Assembly: GCF_011040385.1 (NCBI RefSeq)
Contig: NZ_JAAIKB010000008.1
Span: 62,001-126,000 of the forward strand
DNA from: Falsiroseomonas algicola
Lineage (GTDB): Bacteria; Pseudomonadota; Alphaproteobacteria; Acetobacterales; Acetobacteraceae
Direction: 5' to 3'
Length of the DNA: 64,000 nucleotides
Shown here: positions 53,841 through 62,893 of the stretch, in pieces
Position numbering within the stretch: position 1 is the first letter of the stretch
How the letters are laid out: the number at the start of each line of letters is the position of its first letter
Program-made: the position numbers and the translations under genes
Notes under the pieces: generated by a model
Databases searched by the model: none
What the model saw: the letters and a program-made list of their open reading frames with translations, nothing else
What the model was told of the DNA's origin: nothing

Positions 53841-54351
53841 ATACGTCCAGCGAATCGAAGGGCAGGTCCGTCCCTTCCTCCGGCAGCAGGATGGGCAGGC
53901 CGCCGGTCTCCACCGCGCCGGGGATCATCAGGTTGTCCGGCAGGCCGAAGCCGCCGACCGTGAGCCCCGGCATCGGGTCCGGCACCGCCGCCACCTGCGC
54001 CTGGCTGCGGGCGGCAAACAGGGTGGCGGTGTTGGAGTAGGCGAAAATCGGGCGGCCGCGGCCAAGGAACCAGCCGAGCTCCACCAGCGTGCCGGCATCG
54101 GCGGAGGCGCCCCGGAAGGGTGTCAGGTTGGCGATGACGATGTCGGCGCGCTCCATCATCGCGATGTCCTTGGCGAAGATCACGCGCCAGGCCTCGGCTT
54201 CCGGCATGGCGGCCAGGCTTGCCACATCCTCGTTCAGCGGCGGCAGGGCGGTAATGCCATGGGCGGCGCAGATCGCGGATTTGCGGGCGGCATGGGCCGG
54301 CGCATCGGGCAGGAAGACGTCGGGGCCGGCGAGATAGGCGGTGATGGGCAT
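53788..54351 (-). CDS. Nucleoside 2-deoxyribosyltransferase-like protein
   Basis: 187 residues. MPITAYLAGPDVFLPDAP near the start, the ADIVIANLTPFRGASADAGT loop and ELGWFLGRGRPIFAYSNT with the catalytic-type Asp and Glu match the nucleoside 2-deoxyribosyltransferase fold, which cleaves or exchanges bases on 2'-deoxyribonucleosides. Divergent from the Mo hydroxylase genes, which fits nucleobase metabolism: it could release a base for oxidation. Its 3' end overlaps MarR by 53 bp on the opposite strand. Relatives include other nucleotide-modifying enzymes, so the reaction is tentative. Confidence 0.85.
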   Translation of the reverse strand: MPITAYLAGPDVFLPDAPAHAARKSAICAAHGITALPPLNEDVASLAAMPEAEAWRVIFAKDIAMMERADIVIANLTPFRGASADAGTLVELGWFLGRGRPIFAYSNTATLFAARSQAQVAAVPDPMPGLTVGGFGLPDNLMIPGAVETGGLPILLPEEGTDLPFDSLDVFSRCVAAAARRLGVGPG

Positions 54352-54437
54352 GCCCCACCTGACCATGCCGCGCGCAGCCTGGGCAAGAAGGCGGCAGCCG
54401 CCCGGCCGTCGGGCACCGCCTGTCCGGAAAACGCCTC

Positions 54438-54453
54438 TGGCACGGGCGGGGCG
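54438..54453 (+). promoter_or_regulatory. Weak candidate sigma-54 promoter of the Mo hydroxylase operon
   Basis: A perfect -24 box (TGGCACG) is followed by GC at exactly the required 10-bp spacing from GG, but the -12 box is GGGC rather than TTGC. It sits 36 bases before the first start codon. Listed because it agrees with the other nitrogen-type promoters in the window; it is the weakest on sequence alone. Confidence 0.25.
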
Positions 54454-54488
54454 GCTTCTGGCAGTTTCGGAATCATGAGGATCATCGA

Positions 54489-55358
54489 TTGAAGCCGGCG
54501 CCCTTCGACTGGCAGGCGCCGGAGACGGTGGAGGCGGCGCTGGCGCTGAAATCCGTCCATGGGGATGGCGCACGCTTCATCGCGGGGGGGCAATCCCTGG
54601 TGCCGGCGATGAATTTCCGGGTCGCCCAGCCCGGCGTGCTGATCGACCTGAGCCGGGTCGCGGGCCTCGATTCGCTGGCCTGGTCGCCGGACGGGTCGCT
54701 GCGGATCGGGGCGATGGTGCGGTACCGGGCCATCGAGCGAGATGCAGAAGTGGCCAGGCACCTGCCCCTGATCCTGGAAGCGCTGGCGGAAGTGGCGCAT
54801 CCGCAAATCCGCACCCGGGGGACACTCGGCGGCAATCTCTGCCACGCCGACCCGGCCAGCGAGATGCCGGCCGTGATGCTGGCGCTCCAGGCGCGGATGG
54901 AGGTTCGGGGCCCGGGCGGCACGCGCATCCTGCCGGCGGCCGATTTCTTCCTGGGCCCGCTGACCACCGCGCTGGCGGAGGATGAGATGCTGGCCGCGAT
55001 CATGGTGCCTCCCCTGCCCGCCGGCGCCGGCACGGCCTTTCTCGAACTGGCGCGGCGGCGGGGCGACTATGCCATGATGGGCGTCGCCGCGGTGCTGCGG
55101 CGGGACGGCGCCGGGCGCTGCGCGGAAGCGCGGCTGGCCTTCTGCAGCGCAGGGCCGACGCCCATGGCGGCGCCGGGCGCGGCGGCGCTGCTGGTCGGCA
55201 CGGCGCTGGCGGCGGCCGACATCGCGGCGGCGGCGGAGGCCGCGAAGGCGGAGATCGAGCCGATGGGCAGCGTGCAGGCCTCCCCGGCCTATCAGCGCCA
55301 TCTGGCGGGCGTGCTGGCCGCCCGCGCGCTGACCCTGGCGGCGGAGCGCGCGGCATGA
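54489..55358 (+). CDS. Molybdenum hydroxylase, FAD-binding medium subunit (CoxM/XdhB-like)
   Basis: 289 residues from a TTG start with GAGGA 8 bases upstream. FAD-binding loops FIAGGQSLVPAMNFRVAQPG near residues 32-51 and TRGTLGGNLCHADPASEMPA near 107-126 are the family hallmarks. The C-terminal CO_deh_flav_C domain follows. It carries electrons from the iron-sulfur subunit to the acceptor. Encoded in the order M-S-L, with four-base overlaps. Confidence 0.93.
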   Translation: MKPAPFDWQAPETVEAALALKSVHGDGARFIAGGQSLVPAMNFRVAQPGVLIDLSRVAGLDSLAWSPDGSLRIGAMVRYRAIERDAEVARHLPLILEALAEVAHPQIRTRGTLGGNLCHADPASEMPAVMLALQARMEVRGPGGTRILPAADFFLGPLTTALAEDEMLAAIMVPPLPAGAGTAFLELARRRGDYAMMGVAAVLRRDGAGRCAEARLAFCSAGPTPMAAPGAAALLVGTALAAADIAAAAEAAKAEIEPMGSVQASPAYQRHLAGVLAARALTLAAERAA

Positions 55359-55819
55359 AGGTGCGCGTGACGGTGAATGGCGTGGCCCATGAGCGGGAGG
55401 TCGAGCCGCGCCTGCTGCTCAGCGACTTCCTGCGCCACGAGATCGGGTTGACGGGCACCCATGTCGGCTGCGAGCACGGCGTCTGCGGCGCCTGCACCAT
55501 CCTCTGGGATGGCGAGCCCGCGCGTGCGTGCCTCGCTTTCGCCGTGCAGGCGGAGGGGCATGACATCCGCACGGTGGAAAGCCTGGCGCCCGCGCCCGGC
55601 CAGCTCAACGCCCTGCAGCAGGCCTTCCAGGACAGCCACGCGCTGCAATGCGGCTACTGCACCCCCGGCATCCTGATGACGATGACGGCCTTCCTGGCGG
55701 AGAACCCGAAGCCCAGCGAGGAGGAAGTGCGCCACGCGCTGTCCGGCAACCTCTGCCGCTGCACGGGCTACCAGCACATCGTGGACGCGGTCCTTCTGGC
55801 GGCGGAGCGCGGCGCATGA
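55355..55819 (+). CDS. Molybdenum hydroxylase, 2Fe-2S small subunit (CoxS/XdhC-like)
   Basis: 154 residues with both cluster motifs: the plant-ferredoxin type GCEHGVCGACTIL with a following Cys in ARACLAF, and the second CGYCTPGILMT ... GNLCRCTGYQ. It shuttles electrons between the molybdenum site and FAD. Overlaps its neighbours by four bases on both sides. Confidence 0.96.
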   Translation: MKVRVTVNGVAHEREVEPRLLLSDFLRHEIGLTGTHVGCEHGVCGACTILWDGEPARACLAFAVQAEGHDIRTVESLAPAPGQLNALQQAFQDSHALQCGYCTPGILMTMTAFLAENPKPSEEEVRHALSGNLCRCTGYQHIVDAVLLAAERGA

Positions 55820-58152
55820 CGCATTCCTTCGGCAAGCCGCTGACGCGGAACGAGGACCCGCGGCTGCTGCGGGGCGAGGCGCTGTTCGTCGACGATGTCG
55901 AACTGCCCGGCCTGCTGCATGTGGCCTTCCTGCGTAGTCCGCATGCCCATGCGCGGCTGCTCTCCGTCGATCTGACGGCGGCGCGCGCGCGGTCCGGCGT
56001 GATCGCCGCCTATGCGGCGGAGGATCTGGGCGACTACTGGAAGCCCGGCCCCCTGCTGGTGCCGCCGCCACCCGTCCCCGGCATGGTCTTTCATCAGTGC
56101 TGCCAAGTGCCGCTGGTGAAGGACAAGGCGCGGCATGTCGGCGAGCCCGTCGCGATGGTGGTGGCCGAGAGCCGCTACATCGCGGAGGACGCGCTGGCCG
56201 ACATCGTCGTGGAGTGGGAGGTGCTGGACGCGGTCGGCGACCTGGAGGCCGCGCTGCAGCCGGGCTCGCCGCTGGTGCATGACCATCTCGGCGTGAACGT
56301 CGCGGCGCGCGTGCACCAGCATCGCGGCGACTATACCGCGGCGGCGAAGGCGGCCGCCCTGGTCGTGAAGCGGCGCTTCACCTATGACCGCGGCGCCTCC
56401 ATCCCCATGGAGACGCGTGGCGTCGTCGCACAATGGGACCCGCGGGCGGACCGGCTGACGGTCTGGGACACGACCCAGGCGCCCGTCGTCATCCGCAACG
56501 GGCTGGCCGCCATGCTCGGCCTCAGCGAACGGCAGGTGCGCGTGGTCGCGCCCAATATCGGCGGCGGCTTCGGGCCGAAGATGATGATGTTCTACCCCGA
56601 GGAAGTGCTGGTCCCCTGGGCCGCCATGCGCCTCGGAAGGCCTGTGAAGTGGATCGAGGATCGGCTGGAGCATTTCTTTGCCACGACGCATGAGCGCAGC
56701 CAGATCCATGACGCGGAGATCGCGCTGGATGCCTCCGGGCGCATCCTCGGCGTGAAGGATGTCTTCCTGCACGACAACGGCGCCTATGACCCCTATGGCC
56801 TGACGCTGCCGCTGAACAGCCAGTGCACGCTGCTGGGCTGCTACCTCGTGCCGGCCTATGACAGCGTCTTCACCGCCGTCTTCACCAACCGCACGCTGGT
56901 CACGCCCTATCGCGGTGCCGGACGGCAGCACGGCGTCTTCGTGATGGAGCGGCTGCTCGACATCGCGGCGCGCGAACTCGGGCTGGACCGCAACGAGATC
57001 AGGCGGCGCAACTTCATCCCCGCGGACGCCTTCCCCTACGACCAGGGCGTGATCTACCAGGATTTCTCCCGCCTCTCCTACGACAGCGGCAACTACGCAC
57101 CGATCCTGGAGAAGGCGCTGGACGCCATCGGCTATGACCGCTTCGTGCAGGAGACGCAGCCGAAGGCGCGCGCGGAGGGCCGGGCGCTGGGCATCGGCGT
57201 GGTCTGCTATGTCGAGGGCACGGGCATCGGCCCCTATGAGGGTGCGAAGATCCAGGTGCAGGGCAGCGGCAAGGTGAGCCTCGCCACCGGCATCGGGTCT
57301 CAGGGCCAGGGCCATGCCACGGCCTTCGCGCAGGTCGTCGCCGAGCAGCTCGGCGTCGATATCCGCGATGTGGAGGTCACGACCGGCGACACCGACCAGT
57401 TCTATTGGGGCGTCGGCACCTTCGCGAGCCGCGGCGCCGTCGTCGCCGGCAGCGCCACGCATGAAGCCGCCAAGGTGGTGCGCCAGAAGATCCTGAAGAC
57501 CGCCGCGCGCCACTTCGAATGCGCGGAGGAAGATCTGGTCCTGGCCGATGGCAAGGTGCATGTCGTCGGCGTGCCGGATCATTCGATCACGCTCGGCGCC
57601 CTGGCGGGCCTGGCGAACCCCATGCGCGGCGCCGTCACGCCGGGCACGGAGCCGGGGCTGGAGGCGACGTCCTATTTCGGCCCGGCCGGCGGCGCCACCG
57701 CCAGCGGCGCGCATGCGATGATCGTGGAGGTCGATCCGCTGACCCTGCGGCCGACCATCCTCGACTACGTCGTCGTCCATGACTGCGGCACGGTGATCAA
57801 CCCGCTGATCCTGGCCGGGCAGATCCAGGGTGGCGTCGCGCAGGGCATCGGCAATGCCTTCTTCGAACAGCTGCATTGGGACGAGCAGGGCCAGTTGATG
57901 AATGCCAGCCTGGCGGACTACCTGCTGCCGACCGCGCTCGACGTGCCGCGCATGCGCCTCGACCACACCGTGACGCCGTCGCCGCTCAATCCGCTCGGCG
58001 TGAAGGGCGCGGGGGAGGCCGGCGCCATCCCCGTCGGCGCGCTCTTCGCGCAGGCGCTGGAGGATGCGCTGGACCTGCCTGCCAAGGGGATCGAGATTCT
58101 CGAAATGCCGCTCAGCCCCTCGCGACTCTGGGAGATCACCAACGGTGGCTGA
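55816..58152 (+). CDS. Molybdenum hydroxylase, large molybdopterin-binding subunit (CoxL/XdhA-like)
   Basis: 778 residues. An N-terminal hammerhead-type domain begins GKPLTRNEDPRLLRGEALFV. The Mo-cofactor domain shows IGGGFGPKMMMFYPEEVLVP, PYRGAGRQHGVFVMERLLD, GIGSQGQGHATAFAQVVAEQ and the catalytic glutamate in GVKGAGEAGAIPV. The CO dehydrogenase selenyl-cysteine loop (AYRCSFR) is absent, so it hydroxylates an aldehyde or N-heterocycle rather than CO. Surrounding nucleobase and ureide genes favour a purine or pyrimidine substrate; uracil to barbiturate would fit the downstream hydrolase. That is inference. Confidence 0.94.
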   Translation: MTHSFGKPLTRNEDPRLLRGEALFVDDVELPGLLHVAFLRSPHAHARLLSVDLTAARARSGVIAAYAAEDLGDYWKPGPLLVPPPPVPGMVFHQCCQVPLVKDKARHVGEPVAMVVAESRYIAEDALADIVVEWEVLDAVGDLEAALQPGSPLVHDHLGVNVAARVHQHRGDYTAAAKAAALVVKRRFTYDRGASIPMETRGVVAQWDPRADRLTVWDTTQAPVVIRNGLAAMLGLSERQVRVVAPNIGGGFGPKMMMFYPEEVLVPWAAMRLGRPVKWIEDRLEHFFATTHERSQIHDAEIALDASGRILGVKDVFLHDNGAYDPYGLTLPLNSQCTLLGCYLVPAYDSVFTAVFTNRTLVTPYRGAGRQHGVFVMERLLDIAARELGLDRNEIRRRNFIPADAFPYDQGVIYQDFSRLSYDSGNYAPILEKALDAIGYDRFVQETQPKARAEGRALGIGVVCYVEGTGIGPYEGAKIQVQGSGKVSLATGIGSQGQGHATAFAQVVAEQLGVDIRDVEVTTGDTDQFYWGVGTFASRGAVVAGSATHEAAKVVRQKILKTAARHFECAEEDLVLADGKVHVVGVPDHSITLGALAGLANPMRGAVTPGTEPGLEATSYFGPAGGATASGAHAMIVEVDPLTLRPTILDYVVVHDCGTVINPLILAGQIQGGVAQGIGNAFFEQLHWDEQGQLMNASLADYLLPTALDVPRMRLDHTVTPSPLNPLGVKGAGEAGAIPVGALFAQALEDALDLPAKGIEILEMPLSPSRLWEITNGG

Positions 58153-58927
58153 GCCGGCGATCGCCGCGCGGAACCTGTCCCTGGTGTTCCGCACCAATGA
58201 CGGGCCGGTCCATGCGCTGTCCGACGTGAACATCGACATCGCGCCTGGCGAGTTCATCTCCCTCATCGGCCCCTCAGGCTGCGGGAAGACGACGCTGCTG
58301 CGCGTGATCGCGGATCTGGAGAAGCCGACCGGCGGCGAGATCCGCGTGAACGGCGTGACGCCGGAGGCCGCGCGGCTGGCGCGCGACTATGGCTACGTCT
58401 TCCAGGCGCCGGCGCTGTTTCCCTGGCGCACCATCGAGGGCAACGTGATGCTGCCCTTGCAGATCATGGGGCTCTCCAAGGCCGAGCGGCAGGAACGCGC
58501 GCGGCAGCAGCTGGCGCTGGTGAACCTGGCGGGCTTCGAGCGGAAGTTTCCCTGGCAGCTCTCCGGCGGCATGCAGCAGCGCGCCTCCATCGCCCGCGCG
58601 CTGGCCTTCGAGCCGAAGCTGCTGCTGATGGACGAGCCCTTCGGCGCGCTGGACGAGATCGTCCGCGACCACCTCAACGAACAGCTGCTGAAGCTCTGGG
58701 CCACGACGCGCAAGACCGTGGTCTTCGTGACGCATTCCATCCCGGAGGCGGTCTTCCTCTCCACCCGCATCGTCGTCATGTCGCCGCGGCCCGGACGCAT
58801 TACGGATATCGTGGATTGCGACCTCGGCCCCGATCGCCCGCTGGAGATCCGGGAGACGCCGGAATTCCTGCGCATCGCGCAGCGCGTGCGGGAGGGGCTG
58901 CGCGCGGGCCATTCCTATGAGGGCTAG
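58145..58927 (+). CDS. ABC transporter ATPase (NitT/TauT type)
   Basis: 260 residues from a GTG overlapping the large-subunit gene by 8 bp. Walker A GPSGCGKTTLLRVIA, Q-loop YVFQAPALFPW, signature LSGGMQQRASIARAL, Walker B LLLMDEPFGALDE and switch His FVTHSIPEA. It drives the import system made with the two permeases and binding protein downstream. Confidence 0.93.
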   Translation: MAEPAIAARNLSLVFRTNDGPVHALSDVNIDIAPGEFISLIGPSGCGKTTLLRVIADLEKPTGGEIRVNGVTPEAARLARDYGYVFQAPALFPWRTIEGNVMLPLQIMGLSKAERQERARQQLALVNLAGFERKFPWQLSGGMQQRASIARALAFEPKLLLMDEPFGALDEIVRDHLNEQLLKLWATTRKTVVFVTHSIPEAVFLSTRIVVMSPRPGRITDIVDCDLGPDRPLEIRETPEFLRIAQRVREGLRAGHSYEG

Positions 58928-59783
58928 CATCCTGCCGGTGCTGACGGTCTCCGCCGGCATCGTGGTGCTGTGGTACCTCGGCGCCGTCTGGCTGAACTGG
59001 CAGGTGGTGTGGGACATGCAGGCGCGGGCCGGCCATGCGCCCGACTTCGCCACCATGGTGTCGCTGACGCTGTCCCATGCGCGACCGCTGCTGCCGGCGC
59101 CGCACCAGGTGGTGGTGGAAACCTGGAACAGCCTGACGGGACCGCCCATCACATCCCCCCGCAGCCTGGTGAACCATGCGATGGTCACGCTCTCCGCCGC
59201 GCTGGCGGGGTTCGGGCTCGGGTCGCTGGCGGGAGTGCTGCTGGCGGTTGCGATCATCCATGTGCGGGCGCTGGAACGCAGCCTGATGCCCTGGATCATC
59301 GCCTCCCAGGCCGTGCCGGTGCTGGCGCTGGCGCCGATCGTCATCGTCGCGCTGGGCGCGCTCGGCATGACGGGGCTGATGCCGAAGGCGATCATCAGCG
59401 CCTATCTCTGCTTCTTCCCCGTCGCCATCGGCATGGTGAAGGGGCTGGCGGCGCCGGATGCCCTGTCGCGCGACCTGCTCCGCACCTATTCCGCGACGCC
59501 GGCGCAGGTATTCTGGACGCTGCGCGTGCCGACCTCCCTGCCCTACCTTTTCGCCGGGCTGAAGGTCGCGGTCGCCGCCGCCGTGGTCGGCGCCATCGTG
59601 GCGGAGTTGCCGACCGGCGCGCAGGCGGGGCTGGGCGCGCGGCTGCTGGCGGGGTCCTATTTTGGCCAGACCCTGCAGATCTGGTCGGCGCTGACCGTCG
59701 CGGCCGTGGTCTCCGCCACGCTGGTCGGGGTGGTCGGCCTGGCGGAGCGGCTGCTGGCGCGGCGCATGGGGGCGCGGGCATGA
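58917..59783 (+). CDS. ABC transporter permease 1 (NitT/TauT type)
   Basis: 288 residues with about six membrane segments. The region PWIIASQAVPVLALAPIVIV and the coupling loop DLLRTYSATPAQVFWTLRVP near residues 185-204 are typical of SsuC/ThiX-like permeases. An 11-bp overlap with the ATPase gene and a four-base overlap with permease 2 show that the two permeases are made together and probably form a heterodimer, unlike the single-permease importer of the ureide operon. Confidence 0.92.
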   Translation: MRASILPVLTVSAGIVVLWYLGAVWLNWQVVWDMQARAGHAPDFATMVSLTLSHARPLLPAPHQVVVETWNSLTGPPITSPRSLVNHAMVTLSAALAGFGLGSLAGVLLAVAIIHVRALERSLMPWIIASQAVPVLALAPIVIVALGALGMTGLMPKAIISAYLCFFPVAIGMVKGLAAPDALSRDLLRTYSATPAQVFWTLRVPTSLPYLFAGLKVAVAAAVVGAIVAELPTGAQAGLGARLLAGSYFGQTLQIWSALTVAAVVSATLVGVVGLAERLLARRMGARA

Positions 59784-60703
59784 GGACGGGGCTGCTCGCG
59801 GCCGTCGTCGTGCTGGGCTTCGTCCTGGCGATCGCGGGCGTGCATGCGCCGGGCGAGCCGGGCTCGCTGGCCTGGGCCGGCATCGCCCTCACCGCGGGGC
59901 TCGCGGCCTGGCTGGTGAAGCGGCTCGGCGACCTGCCGGGCCAGGGCTGGCAGGCGCTGGCCGCGCCGCTGGCCTTCGGGGCCACCATCCTCGCGCTGTG
60001 GGAAGTGCTGGTGGTGGGGTTCGAGGTGCCGATGGCCCTGATGCCCGCGCCCTCCGCCATCGCCGCCCGGATGGCCAGCGGCGCGCATCTGCTCTGGCAG
60101 GATTTCGTGCAGACCTTCCTCAAGGCCGTGCTGGCGGGCTACGCCATCGGCTGCGGCTCGGGGTTCCTCATGGCGCTGCTGGCGGACCGCGTGCCCTTCC
60201 TGCGCCGTGGCCTGCTGCCCATCGGCAATCTGGTGGCGGCGCTGCCCGTCGTCGGCATCGCGCCGATCATGGTCATGTGGTTCGGCTTCGACTGGCCCTC
60301 CAAGGCCGCCGTCGTCGTCGCCATGACCTTCTTCCCGATGCTGGTGAACACGGTGGCGGGCCTGGCCGCTGCCGGCGCGCTGGAGCGCGACCTGATGCGC
60401 AGCTACGCCGCCGGCCACGGCCAGACGCTGCTGCTGCTGCGCCTGCCCGCCGCCCTGCCCTTCATCTTCACGGCGCTGAAGGTGAACGCGCCGCTGGCGC
60501 TGATCGGCGCCATCGTGGCGGAGTTCTTCGGATCCCCCACCACCGGCATGGGCTTCCGGATCACGACGGAGGCCGCGCGCCTCGCCCTCGACATGGTCTG
60601 GGCGGAAATCGTTGTGGCGGCGGTGGTGGGTTCGGCATTCTACGGCGCCATGGCGCTGATCGAGCGGCGGGTGACCTTCTGGCATCCGTCCGTTCGCGGC
60701 TGA
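59780..60703 (+). CDS. ABC transporter permease 2 (NitT/TauT type)
   Basis: 307 residues. Two extra N-terminal hydrophobic segments precede the BPD_transp_1 core with VAALPVVGIAPIMVMWFGFD, DLMRSYAAGHGQTLLLLRLP (coupling loop) and IVAEFFGSPTTGMGFRITTE. Related to permease 1 and to RutG-unrelated pyrimidine/hydroxymethylpyrimidine ABC permeases. It is followed after 19 bp by the binding-protein gene. Confidence 0.92.
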   Translation: MRTGLLAAVVVLGFVLAIAGVHAPGEPGSLAWAGIALTAGLAAWLVKRLGDLPGQGWQALAAPLAFGATILALWEVLVVGFEVPMALMPAPSAIAARMASGAHLLWQDFVQTFLKAVLAGYAIGCGSGFLMALLADRVPFLRRGLLPIGNLVAALPVVGIAPIMVMWFGFDWPSKAAVVVAMTFFPMLVNTVAGLAAAGALERDLMRSYAAGHGQTLLLLRLPAALPFIFTALKVNAPLALIGAIVAEFFGSPTTGMGFRITTEAARLALDMVWAEIVVAAVVGSAFYGAMALIERRVTFWHPSVRG

Positions 60704-60722
60704 CAAGCAAGGAGAGACAGGG

Positions 60723-61733
60723 ATGGTGATGGAATCGATGCGGCGCGCCGTGCTGGGCGGGCTGGTGGGGCTCGGGATGCTCGCGGGCGGTGCCGCGGCG
60801 CAGGCGCAGGAGCGCGTGAATCTCCAGTTGAAGTGGGTCACCCAGGCCCAGTTCGCGGGCTACTACGTCGCGCAGGCCCGCGGCTTCTACCGGGCCGCCA
60901 ACCTCGATGTCCGCATCGCGCCAGGCGGCCCGGACATCGCGCCGCCGCAAGTCATCGCGGGCAACCGCGCCGACGTCATCGTGGAATGGATGCCCGCCGC
61001 GCTGGCCAGCCGCGAGCGTGGCGTGCCGCTGGTCAACATCGCGCAGCCCTTCAAGCGGTCCGGCATGATGCTGACCTGCCGGGCGGAGACGGGCATTCGC
61101 ACCCCCGCCGACCTCCGCGGCAAGACGCTCGGCGTCTGGTTCTCCGGCAACGAATATCCCTTCCTCGCCTGGATGTCGCGCCTCGGCTATCCCACCAACG
61201 GCACGCCGCAGGGCGTGCGCGTGCTGCGCCAGGGCTTCAACGTGGACCCGCTGCTGCAGCGCCAGGCCGACTGCGTCTCCACCATGACCTACAACGAATA
61301 CTGGCAGGTCATCGATGGCGGCTTCCGCCCGGAACAGCTCCAGGTCTTCCGGTATGAGGAGCAGGGCGTCGCCACGCTGGAGGACGGGCTTTATGTGCTG
61401 GAGAACCGCCTGACCGACGCGGCCTTCGTCGCGCGCATGGCGCGCTTCGTCCGTGCCTCCATGCAGGGCTGGGACTGGGCGCGGCAGAACCCGGATGCGG
61501 CGGCGCAGATCGTGCTGGATAACGATGCTTCCGGCGCGCAGACCATCGCGCATCAGCGCCGCATGATGGGCGAGATCGCCCGCCTGCTGGATACCGAAGG
61601 CGGCGGACGCCTGGTGCAAGCCGACTATGACCGCACGGTGCAGACGCTGCTGTCCTCCGGTGGCGACTCGCCGGTGATCAGCCGGGCGCCGACCAATGCC
61701 TGGACGCATGCGGTGGTGGACGCGATCCGCTGA
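60723..61733 (+). CDS. ABC substrate-binding protein, NMT1/THI5-type
   Basis: 336 residues. Signal peptide (GLVGLGMLAGGAAAQAQ), then VNLQLKWVTQAQFAGYYVAQ, the near-universal start of NMT1/THI5 pyrimidine-precursor binders (ThiY type), ADVIVEWMPAALASRERGVP, LRGKTLGVWFSGNEYPFLAW and MTYNEYWQVIDGG. ThiY-like proteins bind formylaminopyrimidine and related heterocycles, so a pyrimidine-like cargo is plausible. Together with the ATPase and two permeases it completes an importer co-transcribed with the Mo hydroxylase. Confidence 0.92.
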   Translation: MVMESMRRAVLGGLVGLGMLAGGAAAQAQERVNLQLKWVTQAQFAGYYVAQARGFYRAANLDVRIAPGGPDIAPPQVIAGNRADVIVEWMPAALASRERGVPLVNIAQPFKRSGMMLTCRAETGIRTPADLRGKTLGVWFSGNEYPFLAWMSRLGYPTNGTPQGVRVLRQGFNVDPLLQRQADCVSTMTYNEYWQVIDGGFRPEQLQVFRYEEQGVATLEDGLYVLENRLTDAAFVARMARFVRASMQGWDWARQNPDAAAQIVLDNDASGAQTIAHQRRMMGEIARLLDTEGGGRLVQADYDRTVQTLLSSGGDSPVISRAPTNAWTHAVVDAIR

Positions 61734-61740
61734 GGCCGAG

Positions 61741-61764
61741 GGGGGCCGCTGACCGGCGGCCCCC
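61741..61764. terminator. Bidirectional hairpin between convergent genes
   Basis: GGGGGCCGC (61741-61749) and GCGGCCCCC (61756-61764) form a perfect 9-bp GC stem with a six-base loop. It lies 8 bases after the binding-protein stop and abuts the TAG of the convergent hydrolase gene. No T-run on either side beyond CTATTC, so termination efficiency is uncertain. Confidence 0.55.
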
Positions 61765-62828
61765 TATTCGCGGGCGAAGACGCAGACTAGCCCGCCGCCG
61801 GGCGGCCCCTGGTGTTCCGCCCCGCCACTCACGAAGACCTGGCCATCCCCCGTCACGGCGGCGACGACCGCGCCGAGCGCGCCGCGCAGGTGCCGCTGCG
61901 CATCGATATCCGTATCACCCAGCATGGTGTGCCGCGCGCCGCGGATATGCCCGGCCTTGTCAGGCTCCCCCTTCGCGATCACGCCGAGCACGCGGCTGCG
62001 GTCCTGCACGGCAGGCGAGGCTTCAAGCCCCGCGGCGCGGCAGGCGTGGATGACGCCATCGAGGTCCAGCAGGTCCCGCATCGGCGCGACACCAGCCCTG
62101 ATGCCCGGCGTCCATCCCGCGGCGCGGCCGATCACCACCACCTCGTTGCAGGTGACCTCGATGCCCGAGGAGATGCTGACGCGGTTGGAGTAGTGCTGCA
62201 CATCGCGCAGCAGCGCCGCTTCCGTGCCTGCTTCCGGCGCGATGTCGCCGATCGCGATGCCCGCGCCGAAGGCGGCCGCGGCGCGAGACAGCGCCATCAG
62301 CACCCGCGGGTCGGTGCTTCGCGCATCGGGCCCGGGTGCCAGCGCGCAGGGCGCCTTCACCTGCACCAGGGCCACATCCTCGGCCCGCGTGATGCCGGCA
62401 TCCGCCATGGCGGCGCGGACGGCGGCGGTCACGGCCTCGATCTGCGCGACGCGGCCGATCTCGCCGGCCGGCGTCGGCGGGCTGAAGGCGCTGCCGAGGG
62501 CGAGGCCCGATGCGCCACCACGGTCGCGCGCCACGGCGAAGACCATGTAGTGCGGGGACAGGGCGCCCTCCGTGCCCCCCGACAGCACGCAGGGGATGCG
62601 CGCGGCCAGCGCCTCCGGTGCCTCGCCCGTATGCCGCGCCAGCAGCAGCATCAGCGATTGCGTGAAGAAGCCCCTGGTGAAGTCGTTGAGGCCGCCATTG
62701 CCCTCCGTCTTGCCGATCACGGCGCGGACATCGCCCGCGCGGATCGTGCCGGCGGCGATCAGCCCTGCCAGCGCGGAAAGGTCGCCCGGATGGGCCATGG
62801 GGAGACGGTGGATCGACAGGCTCGGCAT
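61764..62828 (-). CDS. Ring-opening amidohydrolase, barbiturase/cyanuric acid hydrolase-like (second paralogue)
   Basis: 354 residues from the ATG at 62828. All three Lys/Ser pairs are present: GKTEGNGG and LSGGTEGA; VQVKAP and ISSGIEV; AKGEPD and VSGGAEHQGP. The middle repeat differs strongly from AtzD: VQVKAPCALAPG replaces VQVKCPLLT, and the DTYRSMG-SRG stretch is replaced by TDPRVLMALSRAAAAFG. Family members open cyanuric acid or barbiturate. Its neighbours (Mo hydroxylase, pyrimidine-type importer, deoxyribosyltransferase) make barbiturate or another oxidised pyrimidine the better guess. Convergent with the importer operon and divergent from an FAD monooxygenase gene. Confidence 0.85.
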   Translation of the reverse strand: MPSLSIHRLPMAHPGDLSALAGLIAAGTIRAGDVRAVIGKTEGNGGLNDFTRGFFTQSLMLLLARHTGEAPEALAARIPCVLSGGTEGALSPHYMVFAVARDRGGASGLALGSAFSPPTPAGEIGRVAQIEAVTAAVRAAMADAGITRAEDVALVQVKAPCALAPGPDARSTDPRVLMALSRAAAAFGAGIAIGDIAPEAGTEAALLRDVQHYSNRVSISSGIEVTCNEVVVIGRAAGWTPGIRAGVAPMRDLLDLDGVIHACRAAGLEASPAVQDRSRVLGVIAKGEPDKAGHIRGARHTMLGDTDIDAQRHLRGALGAVVAAVTGDGQVFVSGGAEHQGPPGGGLVCVFARE

Positions 62829-62893
62829 CGCTAAAGCATAGGTCAGGTGGCGCGGGCTTTGCACGGCCCGCGCGGAACTGGCGGGTATTTTCC